Notes: generated by a model not told the origin, from the letters alone. Positions 16,940 to 25,818 are shown, counted from the stretch's first letter. The stretch: 51,345 nucleotides of DNA from Anaerolineaceae bacterium UBA4890 (GCA_002399085.1 DHCY01000040.1:5789-57133); one strand, 5' to 3'. Made by a program: numbers and translations.

Positions 16940-17350
16940 ATGAACAACACACTTTCCATCCTCATCATTGAAAAAGACCCACCACTGCAGCAAACACTGG
17001 CACTTTTGTTCAAACGTTCAGGTCATAACGTGAGCAGTGCCCCCCTCAACCGCCATATCCTGACCATCCCGGAAAAGCAAACTGCTGACGTGATCGTGCT
17101 CGATTTGAATCAATCAAATGATAATGGTCTCGCGCTTTTCTTTAAAATTAAAAAAGACTACCCACTCGTTCCGGTCATATTGCTTTCTGGAAACAGCGAA
17201 AAAGAGATAATCCCTTGTATCGACGAAGAAAAAGAATGGGTTCTAATCCGCAAACCCTTCGACCCAGGATTCCTTCTAAGAACCGTACAGGCTATCGCCG
17301 GCAACATCTCCATTCACTCCCCGAAAACAGTGGGATGGGGAGCTAATTAA
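16940..17350 (+). CDS. Stand-alone response regulator receiver protein
   Basis: A single CheY-like receiver domain of 136 residues with no output domain. The phospho-acceptor Asp is in VIVLDLNQS, the conserved Ser/Thr in ILLSGNS and the Lys in IRKPFDPG, with the acidic pocket EKD near the N-terminus. ATG at 16940 is chosen because GGAG lies 6 bases upstream; the frame also permits TTG at 16928. It faces the response regulator gene tail to tail with 5 bases between stops. It may be an extra phospho-relay target of the adjacent PAS kinase. Confidence 0.85.
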   Translation: MNNTLSILIIEKDPPLQQTLALLFKRSGHNVSSAPLNRHILTIPEKQTADVIVLDLNQSNDNGLALFFKIKKDYPLVPVILLSGNSEKEIIPCIDEEKEWVLIRKPFDPGFLLRTVQAIAGNISIHSPKTVGWGAN

Positions 17351-17355
17351 CCCGA

Positions 17356-18153
17356 TCAACCGATCAATCGATAACCGATATCTCGCACGGTGATCAGGTG
17401 GTGGGGGTCCGAGGTGTCCTTCTCAATAACCTTACGGATTTTGTGAATGTGCCAGCGGGTGATGTCGCGGGCTTCGATTCTGGTGCATTCATATCCCTGT
17501 GATTCTTTCACCAGGTCTTCAAATGTTACTGTTTCAGGCGAATGGCGTATCAGCGTGACAAGAAAATCAAATGAAGATGATGGTAAGGCGATAGCCTCGT
17601 TTCCTATTAAGAGGTGACGAGTGTACAGGTCTGCTGCAATCGCCCCGCTGCTGATAAAACGCCCCTCTTCAGCATCCGTTGATTCTGGCACTGCTGTGGC
17701 AGGGGTGGTGCTAACCACATTTGTCGTCGTGGTTAGTTCGGCTAACAAACCCTGCACCTGCGAAAGAATCTGTTTTTGTCTTTGCGGTTCCTTGTTTTCG
17801 TCCAAAATCTTCTCCACGCGATCGAGAATTGCAGGGGGATCAATCGGTTTCAACAAGAAGTCTCTGGCACCTCCCCGCACAGCCAGCATGGCTGCCTCCA
17901 GGGTGGCATGAGCAGTCAGAATTATTACCGGCAGATCCGGATCTGCTTCGTAAATCTCTGGCAGCAAATCCACCCCCATGCCATCTGGCAGCTTTATGTC
18001 CAAAAACATGAGCGAAAATCTTTCCTCCCGCAATTTTTGCATACCCTCCTTGCAGGACCCCACCATTACCGGTTCGTAACCTGAGCGCTTCAGTATGGCT
18101 GCCAGTGTTTGGCGTAAAGCCGGTTCGTCATCGACGATCAAAATCTTATGCAA
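17356..18153 (-). CDS. Response regulator, receiver plus winged-helix-like output
   Basis: A 265-residue regulator. The N-terminal receiver has LIVDDEPALRQTLA, the phospho-Asp in LMFLDIKLPDG (about residue 52) and FLLKPIDPP (Lys about 102). A linker with Thr/Ala-rich sequence follows. The C-terminus (residues 190-265) resembles an OmpR/PhoB-type winged helix, with FDFLVTLIRHSPETVTFEDL, then ITRWHIHKIRKVIEKD and ITVRDIGYRLIG. It is downstream of the histidine kinase gene with 22 bases between, so the two form a two-component system. Target genes are unknown; the oxidase is nearby but separately transcribed. Confidence 0.93.
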   Translation of the reverse strand: MHKILIVDDEPALRQTLAAILKRSGYEPVMVGSCKEGMQKLREERFSLMFLDIKLPDGMGVDLLPEIYEADPDLPVIILTAHATLEAAMLAVRGGARDFLLKPIDPPAILDRVEKILDENKEPQRQKQILSQVQGLLAELTTTTNVVSTTPATAVPESTDAEEGRFISSGAIAADLYTRHLLIGNEAIALPSSSFDFLVTLIRHSPETVTFEDLVKESQGYECTRIEARDITRWHIHKIRKVIEKDTSDPHHLITVRDIGYRLIG

Positions 18154-18175
18154 TTGACACCTCGCATTTACCTGA

Positions 18176-20173
18176 CTAAATTAACGGGAGCCAGACCGAT
18201 ACTTCTGCACCTTTATCATAATTTCGCACATCCAGGCGTCCGTTATGTTTCTTGACGATCTCGTAACTAATTGCCAGACCCAAGCCTGCACCTTTCGCCT
18301 TAGTGGTCTGGAAGGGTTCAAACAACCGGTCCATGTATTCAGGCGATATTCCAGGACCAGCATCCCGCACAAACACACCAGCCTCATGGCTGCCAGGATT
18401 TCCCTGCCTGAAGCTAATCTCCAACTGCCCTCCATTTGGCTGCATTGCCTCTATGGCATTGTTACAGATATTAATAAAAACCTGCTTCATCTGGTCTTCG
18501 TCACCCCTGACATGCCACTCGCCCATCGTAGGCAGTTGGATAATCCAATCCACATTCCCAGCTTCCATCTGACCCCGTAATAAAAGCTCGATTGCAGACA
18601 CCATGGAGATCAAATCGAAACCTGCTTCCACATTTTGAGTCGATGGGCGATAAATTTCTCTGAGCTGTCCAACAAGATTGGATATGCGATGGGTTTCATC
18701 ATACGCGATGTCCAAATATTCATTCACGGGCTCATCAGCTTCCAGATCACCCTTGATCAGGTAAAGACTGTTCTTAATAGTTTGCAGCGGGTTGTTAATC
18801 TCATGGGTGATCGATGCAAGCATGCGCCCCATTGCTGCCAGTTTTTCAGCCTGCACCAACTGCTGGTGCATGATCGCATCCTGGGCGATCAGGTTTTCAA
18901 GGTCGCGGTTCAAACGAAGCAGCTCTTCTTCTTTCTTTTTAAAATCGGTTTGGTTGCGCAGATCGGCAAAGACCTCACCAGGTTCCCCTTCTTCTGTCTT
19001 AAACACAACCGCGTTGAAAGTCACCGGGATGTTCTGCCCCTCGCTACCCTTCAGTTCCAGTTCAAAATCCCGCACTCTGCCTTCCTCAAAAGCTCGTTCA
19101 AACGCCATCGAAGCCTTTTCTTTGTCAGCAAACAACGCCAGGAAATCTGCGCCAACCAGTTCTTCGCGCGTAAGCTTGGTCACCGCAATAGCGGTTTCAT
19201 TAACATCTGAGATCTCGCCGGACTTTTTAACGGTCATCAGAACATCCATGTTAATCTCGATCAGTTCGCGGTTGTATCGATTCATACGATCGAGATCTTT
19301 TTGCGACTTTTTGGCTGTAGTGATATCGATCCCGATCTCAAGGATCATGAGTGTGTCGCCTACCCTATAGGGGAAGTCATGTACATCATATGCTTTCCCG
19401 TCGGGACCTTCCCATGTCCAGCGGTGGGAGTTCATCGTTTCAAGAGGCTTGTAAGATTCACAGACGTCGCATGCCTCACTGCGTCCAAACAGACACTCGT
19501 AGCATTTTAAGCCATCAGGATCACCAAACTGTTCGCGGAAGTAGCGGTTGGAGTTGACAATTCGGTGATCCGGCGTGAGCACCACCAAATAGGCTGGCAT
19601 CAGATCAATCAGGTCTTCAAACTGCTTCTGGTCTATCAGATAGGTGGTGTTTTCCTCGTTGTTTTCCTGAATAACTCTTGAGGCTTTGTTACCTTCAGAG
19701 GTTGTTGTGGAATGCCGCTCTTGCAGGCCTGTTTCAACTCTGATTTGGTCGGTAATATCAACCGAAAAAATTTGTTCCGTGACGTCAGTGAAGATTAAAC
19801 CCAATTTGTTCGGAGCAAATCTATAGGCAAAGATATGATAAAACTTGTCCCGGTAAGGGTGCGATTCAATTGTGTTTGCGACACCAGTGCGCAGAACTTC
19901 TGCAAGAAAATCAATATGGGCAAAATCAAAGTCCCGAAAAACTTCGTGGTGCCTTTTTCCTATCGCTTTTTCTCGTGGGATACCAGACATTTTTTCCCAG
20001 GAAGGGTTTACATCCAGGTAGACAAAAGTGTCAGGTGTGCCCCCTTCATCGAAAAGCATCTCAATCAAGGCACCAGCCTCAGACATAGCACTGAAGAGGT
20101 TGTGCTGGATCTCGGCAGATTCTGTGTCAGAAAATGCTATGGCATTTTTATCCGATGCAATTATTGAATTCAT
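18176..20173 (-). CDS. PAS-domain sensor histidine kinase
   Basis: A 665-residue soluble kinase with no transmembrane segment. Three PAS regions can be recognised: residues 30-135 (FVYLDVNPSWEKMSGIPREK), 185-290 with the cysteine motif CYECLFGRSEACDVCES, and 300-410 (GEISDVNETAIAVTKLTREE). The kinase core has the H-box SITHEINNPLQTIKNS (His near 455), the N-box INICNNAIEAM, DAGPGIS and AKGAGLGLAIS. The CxxC-x7-CxxC pattern within the second PAS is seen in many PAS proteins of anaerobes and may bind a metal or sense redox. It is co-transcribed with the response regulator gene downstream. Confidence 0.95.
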   Translation of the reverse strand: MNSIIASDKNAIAFSDTESAEIQHNLFSAMSEAGALIEMLFDEGGTPDTFVYLDVNPSWEKMSGIPREKAIGKRHHEVFRDFDFAHIDFLAEVLRTGVANTIESHPYRDKFYHIFAYRFAPNKLGLIFTDVTEQIFSVDITDQIRVETGLQERHSTTTSEGNKASRVIQENNEENTTYLIDQKQFEDLIDLMPAYLVVLTPDHRIVNSNRYFREQFGDPDGLKCYECLFGRSEACDVCESYKPLETMNSHRWTWEGPDGKAYDVHDFPYRVGDTLMILEIGIDITTAKKSQKDLDRMNRYNRELIEINMDVLMTVKKSGEISDVNETAIAVTKLTREELVGADFLALFADKEKASMAFERAFEEGRVRDFELELKGSEGQNIPVTFNAVVFKTEEGEPGEVFADLRNQTDFKKKEEELLRLNRDLENLIAQDAIMHQQLVQAEKLAAMGRMLASITHEINNPLQTIKNSLYLIKGDLEADEPVNEYLDIAYDETHRISNLVGQLREIYRPSTQNVEAGFDLISMVSAIELLLRGQMEAGNVDWIIQLPTMGEWHVRGDEDQMKQVFINICNNAIEAMQPNGGQLEISFRQGNPGSHEAGVFVRDAGPGISPEYMDRLFEPFQTTKAKGAGLGLAISYEIVKKHNGRLDVRNYDKGAEVSVWLPLI

Positions 20174-20340
20174 TTGACCTGCCTTTTCCAGGGAAGTCTG
20201 CTATCTTGGCGAATGATTCAGCCGGTTTTTTTAACGTCCTTGCTTACCGGCTCTTATTTGGGTTGGCAACAAGGCGTTTTTTCATCTCAATTATACTTAC
20301 TTTATTAACTACAAATGTCAATTTTATTGGCGAGCAGACC

Positions 20341-20724
20341 TTACTGAAAATGTACTTCGTGGGTCATTTTGGCTACTTTACTGATGGTCGCATGGATGGA
20401 GCAATACTTGGCTGCCAGTTCAACTGCTCGCAGGAACCTTTTCTGATCCACTTCATCAAAAACGGTAATGTCCATGTGCGTCCATTCGAGAGTAGTAGGC
20501 GCTTCGGTTCGTTTGTCACCGGTAACGATAATTTCCATACTTGGCACTTCATTTTTACTTTTTGTCAAGACATCATAAAGAGTGTAATAAAAACAAGAAC
20601 TCAAGGAGCCCAGGAGGAGATCGTATGGAAAAAACTCACCCTCATTTCCACCGATTTTTAGCTCAGCCCTCTCGGTTTCAAGCTTGCTCCCCAAGGGTGT
20701 GTAAGAAGTTTTAACTTGCAGCAT
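20341..20724 (-). CDS. OsmC family protein
   Basis: A 127-residue protein from the preferred start at 20722-20724 (MLQVKTSYTP), preceded by AGGACGG; the frame is open to 20772 but the extra residues look non-coding. The helix SSCFYYTLYDVL carries the expected redox Cys after two serines, but the second family cysteine near the C-terminus is in ELAAKYCSIHATI. OsmC/Ohr proteins reduce organic peroxides. GGNEGEFFPYDLLLGSLSSC matches the usual segment. It is alone, convergent with nothing, and followed by the divergently read kinase gene. Confidence 0.88.
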   Translation of the reverse strand: MLQVKTSYTPLGSKLETERAELKIGGNEGEFFPYDLLLGSLSSCFYYTLYDVLTKSKNEVPSMEIIVTGDKRTEAPTTLEWTHMDITVFDEVDQKRFLRAVELAAKYCSIHATISKVAKMTHEVHFQ

Positions 20725-20814
20725 TTTTTCCGTCCTGTAAATAGTTGTTAAGGGCATTATACAATACAGCATTCGTTGAATCTATCACTTGTATAGAACA
20801 CTATATTGATCTTA

Positions 20815-21008
20815 AGCCTTCCCCGCTGGGGAAAGGGGACCGCGAAGCGGTGGATGAGGTAATCACAGGTCCTTCAGCCTTCCCCGCTGGGGAAGGGGGA
20901 CCGCGAAGCGGTGGATGAGGTAATCGCTGATCTTCAACCTTCCCCACTGGGGAAGGGGGACCGCGAAGCGGTGGATGAGGTAATCACAGGTCCTTCAGCC
21001 TTCCCCGC
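20815..21008. repeat. Tandem repeat, three units of 60-61 bp plus a partial
   Basis: Units begin at 20815, 20876 and 20936, with a partial fourth at 20997. Each contains two small palindromes (CCCCGCTGGGG and CCGCGAAGCGG) followed by TGGATGAGGTAATC. There are no variable spacers and no cas genes, so this is not a CRISPR array. It lies in the gene-free stretch between OsmC and the methyltransferase. Confidence 0.9.
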
Positions 21009-21035
21009 CCACCTCACCTGATTTTGCCGGGCTCA

Positions 21036-21300
21036 GTTTTCGATTGTGCCGGTCTTCTGACCGAGCACACGTTTTGACCGCAGGGCTCCGTTTTCGATTG
21101 TGCCGGTCTTCTGACCGAGCACACGTTCTGACCGCAGGGCTTCAAATCAACAAGACAACCGGAAGCCTGCGGCTAAATCCCGTGCACGGCGAGGACGCCG
21201 GCACGATCGTCGATTTTCTTGATCGTGCCGGTCTCTTGCGCAGCACCCCTGTAGTGGGCAGACCGAGCACACGTTCTGACCGCAGGGCTCCTCCGACCGT
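21036..21300. repeat. Cluster of GTGCCGG...CGAGCACA dispersed repeats
   Basis: Copies of the family begin near 21047 and 21089 (GATTGTGCCGGTCTTCTGACC, GAGCACACG, GACCGCAGGGCT) with a more diverged, partly inverted set at 21180-21300 that includes CAGCACCCCTGTAGTGGGC, also present in reverse near 135-160. No coding gene is supported. Confidence 0.75.
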
Positions 21301-21321
21301 GCCGGAGCCTTTTTACCTCAG

Positions 21322-22065
21322 CTATACTTTCTCAACCACCCAGAAATGCGACAATCCCAACCTTTGCAATGGTGTCTTTTCCAACGCCTGTAAAATCGAT
21401 CGTAAAATCCTGCCCAAACGCGGTCGGCGTTCGATGATGTTATCGTAAGCGCCAAAAATGGTGCGCCGCTCCACGAACCTGACCGGGAGCCCTTCAAACA
21501 ATCGCGCCAGATCTCTACGGGTATAGACCTCAACATGAGGTGCCAGCTTGTCGCGCAGTGCCCGCGGCAGCCAGTTTATCAGTGGAGTGTTGCCGAAGTG
21601 ATACTTGCCACGCCAAAAATGCCCATGGGTTTCGAAGGGGTAACCTCGGTTTGGACAAAACAAGACGATCCTGCCCCCCGGCTTCAATGCCCGCACCATT
21701 TCAGATATTGCCTTCTCGTCATCCTGCACATGTTCCAAAACCTCATGGCTGAAAACCAGGTCAAAACTGTCGGATGCAAGCGGTAAATATTCGCCGGCGG
21801 CACAAAACACATTGGGCGTGAATTGCTGGCTTTCCTTCACGCGCGGCAGTTCGATGTCCAACCCGATTGCCAGACCCGAGATAGGCACAAGGCGCGCCAG
21901 GTAGGTGCCGACGCCGCTGCCATCCACCAAAACATTGCCCTCCAGGCGTTGTCCGGCAGCCTCCGTCAGCATGGCAAAACGGCGCTCCTGCCCCGCCCGC
22001 CATACATGCGACGGCTCCCCCCGCTCTGCGGATTTATCTAAATCTTCCGGAATCATTTTTGGCAT
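21322..22065 (-). CDS. SAM-dependent methyltransferase (UbiE/type 11)
   Basis: A 247-residue class I methyltransferase. The SAM-binding motif I is degenerate (VLVDGSGVGTYLARL near residue 50), followed by the acidic end of strand 2 (GLDIELPRV), motif II SDSFDLVFSHEVLEHV and motif III ALKPGGRIVLFCPNRGYPFETHGH. The C-terminal part contains WLPRALRDKLAPHVEVYTRRDLARLFEGLPV, typical of methyltransferases linked to glycan or lipid metabolism. The substrate is not evident. The gene stands alone between repeat-rich flanks. Confidence 0.88.
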   Translation of the reverse strand: MPKMIPEDLDKSAERGEPSHVWRAGQERRFAMLTEAAGQRLEGNVLVDGSGVGTYLARLVPISGLAIGLDIELPRVKESQQFTPNVFCAAGEYLPLASDSFDLVFSHEVLEHVQDDEKAISEMVRALKPGGRIVLFCPNRGYPFETHGHFWRGKYHFGNTPLINWLPRALRDKLAPHVEVYTRRDLARLFEGLPVRFVERRTIFGAYDNIIERRPRLGRILRSILQALEKTPLQRLGLSHFWVVEKV

Positions 22066-22116
22066 GGCACTATTTTACACTTGATTCTGTCATCCTGATG
22101 TTACTCTGCCATCTGT

Positions 22117-22200
22117 TGGGAACGGCCATTGTCTGTTCCGTACAAGAAGTGTGTCAAGCTGTTTGCATTTTGGGAACGGCCAGTGTCCGTTCCGTACAAG
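22117..22200 (+). repeat. GGAACGG inverted-repeat element, copies 2 and 3
   Basis: Two 30-base copies (22117-22146 and 22171-22200) in the same orientation, reading TGGGAACGGCCA, then TGTC(C/T)GTTCCGTACAAG. Both share the 7-bp hairpin with the copy at 1699-1728. A short CTGTCATCCTGA piece of the other repeat family lies at 22087. Confidence 0.75.
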
Positions 22201-22240
22201 AAAAACTTTTATTTTCGCAACAAAAGCTCAAGATGAAAGC

Positions 22241-23206
22241 TCACTCCCCCCAATCCACCCTTGCCTTGCTTTTCCCACGCAGCCATTTCTCGGCTGCGAT
22301 TGCTGCAATCGCACCATCCCCCGCAGCAATGACCGCCTGCTTCACATGTGTGCAGATAACATCCCCAATTGCATACACACCAGGGATGTTGGTCTGGTTT
22401 TCGCGGTCCACTTGCAGGCAGCCTTCACTCGAAATCTCCAGCTGCCCCTGCAAAAAGTCCGTGATCGGTTTCCCGCCTTGCAGATAGACAAATACTCCAT
22501 CAACCTCGAGGTATTCTTCACCAGTGCCGGCTTCCCGATCTAAAAACCTGATCCCCTCCACCTTCTCCTCACCAACAATTTCTTTCACAATGCTGCCAAG
22601 GTGCAAAACGACGTTCCCGGTCCCCTGCAGACCGTCGAATTCCTCTTCGTTGACGTTGACCTCTTTACCGGGGGCAAAAAAGTGCACAGTGCGGGCAAAT
22701 CGTGCCAGGTACAGGGCTTCATCAACCGCTTCATCGCTCTTGCCGATTACTGCCACGTCCTTATCCTTGAAGAAGGCGGCATCACAGACAGCGCAATAAG
22801 AAACACCTCGTCCTAAGAATTCCGCTTCACCTTTAATCAGGTTGCTACGACCCATCGAGCCGGTCGCGACGATGATCGATCGCGCGTTGTAAACACCCAG
22901 ATTCCCAAAAACGGCTTTCGGCTGACCAAGCAGGTCTGTTCCGATCGCCTTGTCGTTAATAAATTCCGCGCCAAACGCTGCCGCCTGTTCACGCATGGTC
23001 TGCAGTAATTCCGCACCGCCGATTTCACCTTCAACTCCTGGATAATTGGCAATTTTACTGGTCGTGCCGAGAGCGCCTGTGGTCAGTCCTTTGTCCAAAA
23101 TCCCCACTTCCAGCTCAGCCCTGGCGGCGTACATGGCGGCAGTTGCCCCTGCTGGTCCGCCACCAATAATGATCACATCATAAACCTGGTTTAAACTGTC
23201 TGTCAT
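22241..23206 (-). CDS. trxB: Thioredoxin-disulfide reductase family flavoprotein
   Basis: A 321-residue flavoprotein with the TrxB layout: FAD-binding IIGGGPAGATAAMYAARAELEV at the N-terminus, redox-active CAVC at about residues 136-139 within YCAVCDAAFF, an NADPH-binding domain near AVIGKSDEAVDEALYLARFA, and the closing GVYAIGDVICTHVKQAVIAAGDGAIAA. The nucleotide-binding loop VIGKSDEA lacks the usual GGG run, so pyridine nucleotide use may be unusual or the electron donor may be ferredoxin. It reduces thioredoxin or a related small redox protein. It is a single gene with no thioredoxin gene adjacent. Confidence 0.88.
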   Translation of the reverse strand: MTDSLNQVYDVIIIGGGPAGATAAMYAARAELEVGILDKGLTTGALGTTSKIANYPGVEGEIGGAELLQTMREQAAAFGAEFINDKAIGTDLLGQPKAVFGNLGVYNARSIIVATGSMGRSNLIKGEAEFLGRGVSYCAVCDAAFFKDKDVAVIGKSDEAVDEALYLARFARTVHFFAPGKEVNVNEEEFDGLQGTGNVVLHLGSIVKEIVGEEKVEGIRFLDREAGTGEEYLEVDGVFVYLQGGKPITDFLQGQLEISSEGCLQVDRENQTNIPGVYAIGDVICTHVKQAVIAAGDGAIAAIAAEKWLRGKSKARVDWGE

Positions 23207-23324
23207 TCTTACCTCTTACTTTCTGATGGTGGTAGTATAACCAGAAGGATACCCTTTATGAGCGCAAAGCTTCTGCAATAGAGCGATTTTTGTGAATTTC
23301 TGATAGTTTTTTAGAGCATGCGCT

Positions 23325-23333
23325 TGGTATAAA
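23325..23333 (+). promoter_or_regulatory. Extended -10 promoter of the mevalonate cluster
   Basis: TGGTATAAA matches an extended -10 (TGnTATAAT). There is no clear -35. The predicted transcription start near 23341 gives a leader of about 115 bases before HMG-CoA reductase. Confidence 0.5.
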
Positions 23334-23340
23334 CGGATCA

Positions 23341-23455
23341 TTAAGACGCAAGGACAGGAATTCGGATGTAAGGGATGGCTCTGTCCTGGTGAGGATCCAC
23401 GCCATCCCGTAGGACGCCGGGAGACCATTGCCAATCTCCCTTACAAAACAAAAAA
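23341..23455 (+). promoter_or_regulatory. Structured leader of HMG-CoA reductase with competing stems
   Basis: Perfect inverted repeats overlap here. GTAAGGGA (23368-23375) pairs with TCCCTTAC (23437-23444). GGGATGGC (23372-23379) pairs with GCCATCCC (23401-23408). GGGAGA (23419-23424) pairs with TCTCCC (23435-23440). TGTCCT (23382-23387) can pair with AGGACA (23351-23356) or, as GTCCT, with AGGAC (23411-23415). The first stem excludes the second and third. I recognise no known riboswitch family. No ribosome site stands close to the ATG, which suggests control of translation. Confidence 0.55.
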
Positions 23456-24736
23456 ATGACTAAAAAATTTCACCAACAAACTCTCACCGAACGGCTGGAA
23501 ACGCTCGCTTCAAGCACGAACCTCAGCCCTGAAGATCTACGTGCCTATCAAAAAGACGGCGGGCTGGATATAGAAACCGCCAACGCCATGGTCGAAAACG
23601 TGATCGGACTCTATAGTCTGCCGCAAGGTATCGCCCAAAATTTCGTGGTCAATGGGCGCGAAGTCCTCATCCCCATGGTGATCGAAGAGCCCTCCGTAAT
23701 CGCCGGCGTCTCCTTCATGGCAAAACTCGCCAAAGCCAGCGGCGGTTTCGAAGCCGGCATGACCTCCCAGAAGATGATCGGTCAATTGCAAGTGCTCGAC
23801 CTGCTCAACCCGCAGGCAGCCGCCGATAAAATACAGTCGCATAAAGACGAGTTGCTCCAGGCAGTTGCCAATTTTCATCCCAGCCTTCAAAAATACGGCG
23901 GGGGTGTGCGCGAACTACACACCCGCATCCTTCCCGAAACCGAGGTAGGCGCGATGCTGATTGTCCACCTGATTGTGGATGTGCAAAACGCCATGGGCGC
24001 CAACATCATCAATTCGATGCTCGAGTTCCTGGCACCCAAAATTGAAGCGCTCACTGGTGGGCGCGTGCACCTGCGCATTCTCTCCAACCTGTCAGATTGC
24101 CGCCTTGCCTGGGCACGCACCCGAATCGCCCTCCCCGACCTGGCTTTCGGCGATTATAGCAGCGAAAAAGTGCGTGATGGCATCATCGAAGCCTGGGCAT
24201 TTGCCGATGCCGACCCTTACCGCGCCGCCACCCACAACAAAGGAGTTATGAACGGTATCGACGCCGTCGTTTTGGCAACCGCCAACGATTGGAGGGCAAT
24301 CGAAGCCGGTGCCCACGCTTATGCCGCCCGCTCAGGACAATACCGCAGCCTCACCCGTTGGTCCAAAGCCGAAAATGGCGATCTGCTGGGGAGCATCGAA
24401 CTGCCCATGGCGCTGGGAATTGTTGGCGGTGCCACCAGGGCGCATCCTACAGCCCAAGCCAACCTTAAATTGATGGGAGTACAATCGGTGGCAGAATTGG
24501 GCGCGATTGCCGCGGCGGTCGGGCTGGCACAAAACCTGGCTGCCCTGCGCGCGTTGGCGACTGAGGGCATTCAAAAGGGGCACATGAGCTTGCATGCCCG
24601 CCAGATTGCCCTGAGTGCTGGTGCCAATCCCTCCCAGGTCGACCCTCTCGCTGAGCAACTGGTTGCTGAAAATAATATAAAATTAACACGTGCGCTGGAG
24701 ATCCTGGCGCAATGGAATGGAAAGAATTATGACTGA
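23456..24736 (+). CDS. Hydroxymethylglutaryl-CoA reductase, class II-like
   Basis: A 426-residue enzyme that interconverts HMG-CoA and mevalonate. The N-terminal segment DIETANAMVENVIG has the catalytic Glu, EEPSVIAGVSFMAKLA is the substrate loop, VQNAMGANIINSMLE the nucleotide-binding helix, THNKGVMNGIDAVVLAT the catalytic Lys/Asp and GHMSLHARQIALSAGA the His of the flexible tail. Wording of these motifs is that of class II enzymes, found in bacteria and some archaea. It is the first gene of a mevalonate cluster (reductase, synthase, thiolase homologue). The stop overlaps the next start by 8 bases, indicating translational coupling. Confidence 0.95.
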   Translation: MTKKFHQQTLTERLETLASSTNLSPEDLRAYQKDGGLDIETANAMVENVIGLYSLPQGIAQNFVVNGREVLIPMVIEEPSVIAGVSFMAKLAKASGGFEAGMTSQKMIGQLQVLDLLNPQAAADKIQSHKDELLQAVANFHPSLQKYGGGVRELHTRILPETEVGAMLIVHLIVDVQNAMGANIINSMLEFLAPKIEALTGGRVHLRILSNLSDCRLAWARTRIALPDLAFGDYSSEKVRDGIIEAWAFADADPYRAATHNKGVMNGIDAVVLATANDWRAIEAGAHAYAARSGQYRSLTRWSKAENGDLLGSIELPMALGIVGGATRAHPTAQANLKLMGVQSVAELGAIAAAVGLAQNLAALRALATEGIQKGHMSLHARQIALSAGANPSQVDPLAEQLVAENNIKLTRALEILAQWNGKNYD

Positions 24737-25817
24737 ACACCAACACGTTCCTAAACCTGAAAAAAGCAAGCTCCTGGTGCCCAAAATCAAAGTCGGCATC
24801 CAGGGTTATGGCGCTTACGTGCCCCGCTACCGCCTGCCCGCTCGCGAAATCGGGCGTATCTGGGGCAACACCGGCGGCTACCCCGTTAAAGAAAAATCCG
24901 TTGCCGGGCTGGATGAAGACGTTATCACAATGTCCATCGAAGCCGCCCGCAACGCCCTCAAACGCTCTGAAATCGGCGCAGAACAATTGCGTGCCGTCTG
25001 GGTGGGCTCTGAATCGCACCCCTACGCGGTCAAACCCAGCGGTACTGTAGTCGCGGAAGCCATTGGCGCGCCCAACGACATCCAGGCTGGTGATTGGGAA
25101 TTTGCCTGCAAAGCCGGCACGGAAGCCATGGTTGCAGCCATGGGGATGGTCGGTTCGGGCATGGGCGACTACGCTCTCGCCATCGGCATGGATACCGCCC
25201 AGGGCAAGCCGGGCGACGCGCTGGAATACACCGCTTCAAGTGGTGGTGCTGCCTACATTATCGGTCCGCAAAAAGGCTCCCTGGCTTCCATCGAGGCTGC
25301 CTACAGCTACGTTTCCGACACGCCCGATTTTTGGCGACGTGAAAATCAGGTCTACCCGGAACATGGGCAGCGATTCACCGGCGACCCGGCATATTTTGAG
25401 CACATCTTGGGTTCAGCCCGCACCATGCTGGCTGAGACCGGTTTGAAAGCCTCCGATTTTGCCTATGCCGTTTTCCACCAACCGAACACAAAGTTCCCCC
25501 AGCGTGCCGCCAAAATGCTGGGCTTCACCCCTGAACAAATCGAACCCGGTCTGCTTGCCCCCGTAATCGGCAACACCTATTCTGGTGCCGCCATCATCGG
25601 GCTGACCGCCATTCTTGATATCGCCAAAACCGGCGACCTGATTTTGATGACCTCGTATGGTTCGGGCGCTGGCTCCGATTCTTTCGTTATCAAAGTGCGC
25701 CGTCAACTGCAACAAAGACGGGATAGAGCACTCTCAACACAAGATTACATCGCCCGGCGCACTGAAATCGACTATGCCACCTACCTGCGTTATCGCGGCG
25801 AGATCGTGACCCGTTAA
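24729..25817 (+). CDS. Hydroxymethylglutaryl-CoA synthase, archaeal type
   Basis: A thiolase-fold enzyme (362 residues from ATG 24729; the frame is open from 24690 but that would overlap the reductase gene further) that makes HMG-CoA from acetyl-CoA and acetoacetyl-CoA. The catalytic set is complete: Glu in VGSESHPYAVKPS (about 95), Cys in FACKAGTEAM (about 127) and His in AVFHQPNTKFPQRAA (about 249); GNTYSGAAIIGL follows. Its short length and wording match the archaeal form, which in archaea works in a complex with a thiolase and a DUF35 protein. The thiolase homologue follows directly but no DUF35 gene is in the window. Confidence 0.93.
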   Translation: MTEHQHVPKPEKSKLLVPKIKVGIQGYGAYVPRYRLPAREIGRIWGNTGGYPVKEKSVAGLDEDVITMSIEAARNALKRSEIGAEQLRAVWVGSESHPYAVKPSGTVVAEAIGAPNDIQAGDWEFACKAGTEAMVAAMGMVGSGMGDYALAIGMDTAQGKPGDALEYTASSGGAAYIIGPQKGSLASIEAAYSYVSDTPDFWRRENQVYPEHGQRFTGDPAYFEHILGSARTMLAETGLKASDFAYAVFHQPNTKFPQRAAKMLGFTPEQIEPGLLAPVIGNTYSGAAIIGLTAILDIAKTGDLILMTSYGSGAGSDSFVIKVRRQLQQRRDRALSTQDYIARRTEIDYATYLRYRGEIVTR

Positions 25818-25818
25818 T

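Noticed and set aside
19440..19500. CxxC-x7-CxxC in the PAS kinase as a new metal sensor
   Set aside because: Similar CYE...C..C motifs occur in many PAS domains of anaerobes, so it is noted in the feature but not claimed as new.
20815..21008. Possible CRISPR array
   Set aside because: Units are 60-61 bp and repeated along their whole length with no variable spacers, and no cas operon is near. The Cas4-like nuclease is 14 kb away in a different context.
22059..22543. Plus-strand open frames opposite the reductase gene end
   Set aside because: They cross the GGAACGG repeats and run antisense to a gene with complete TrxB motifs.
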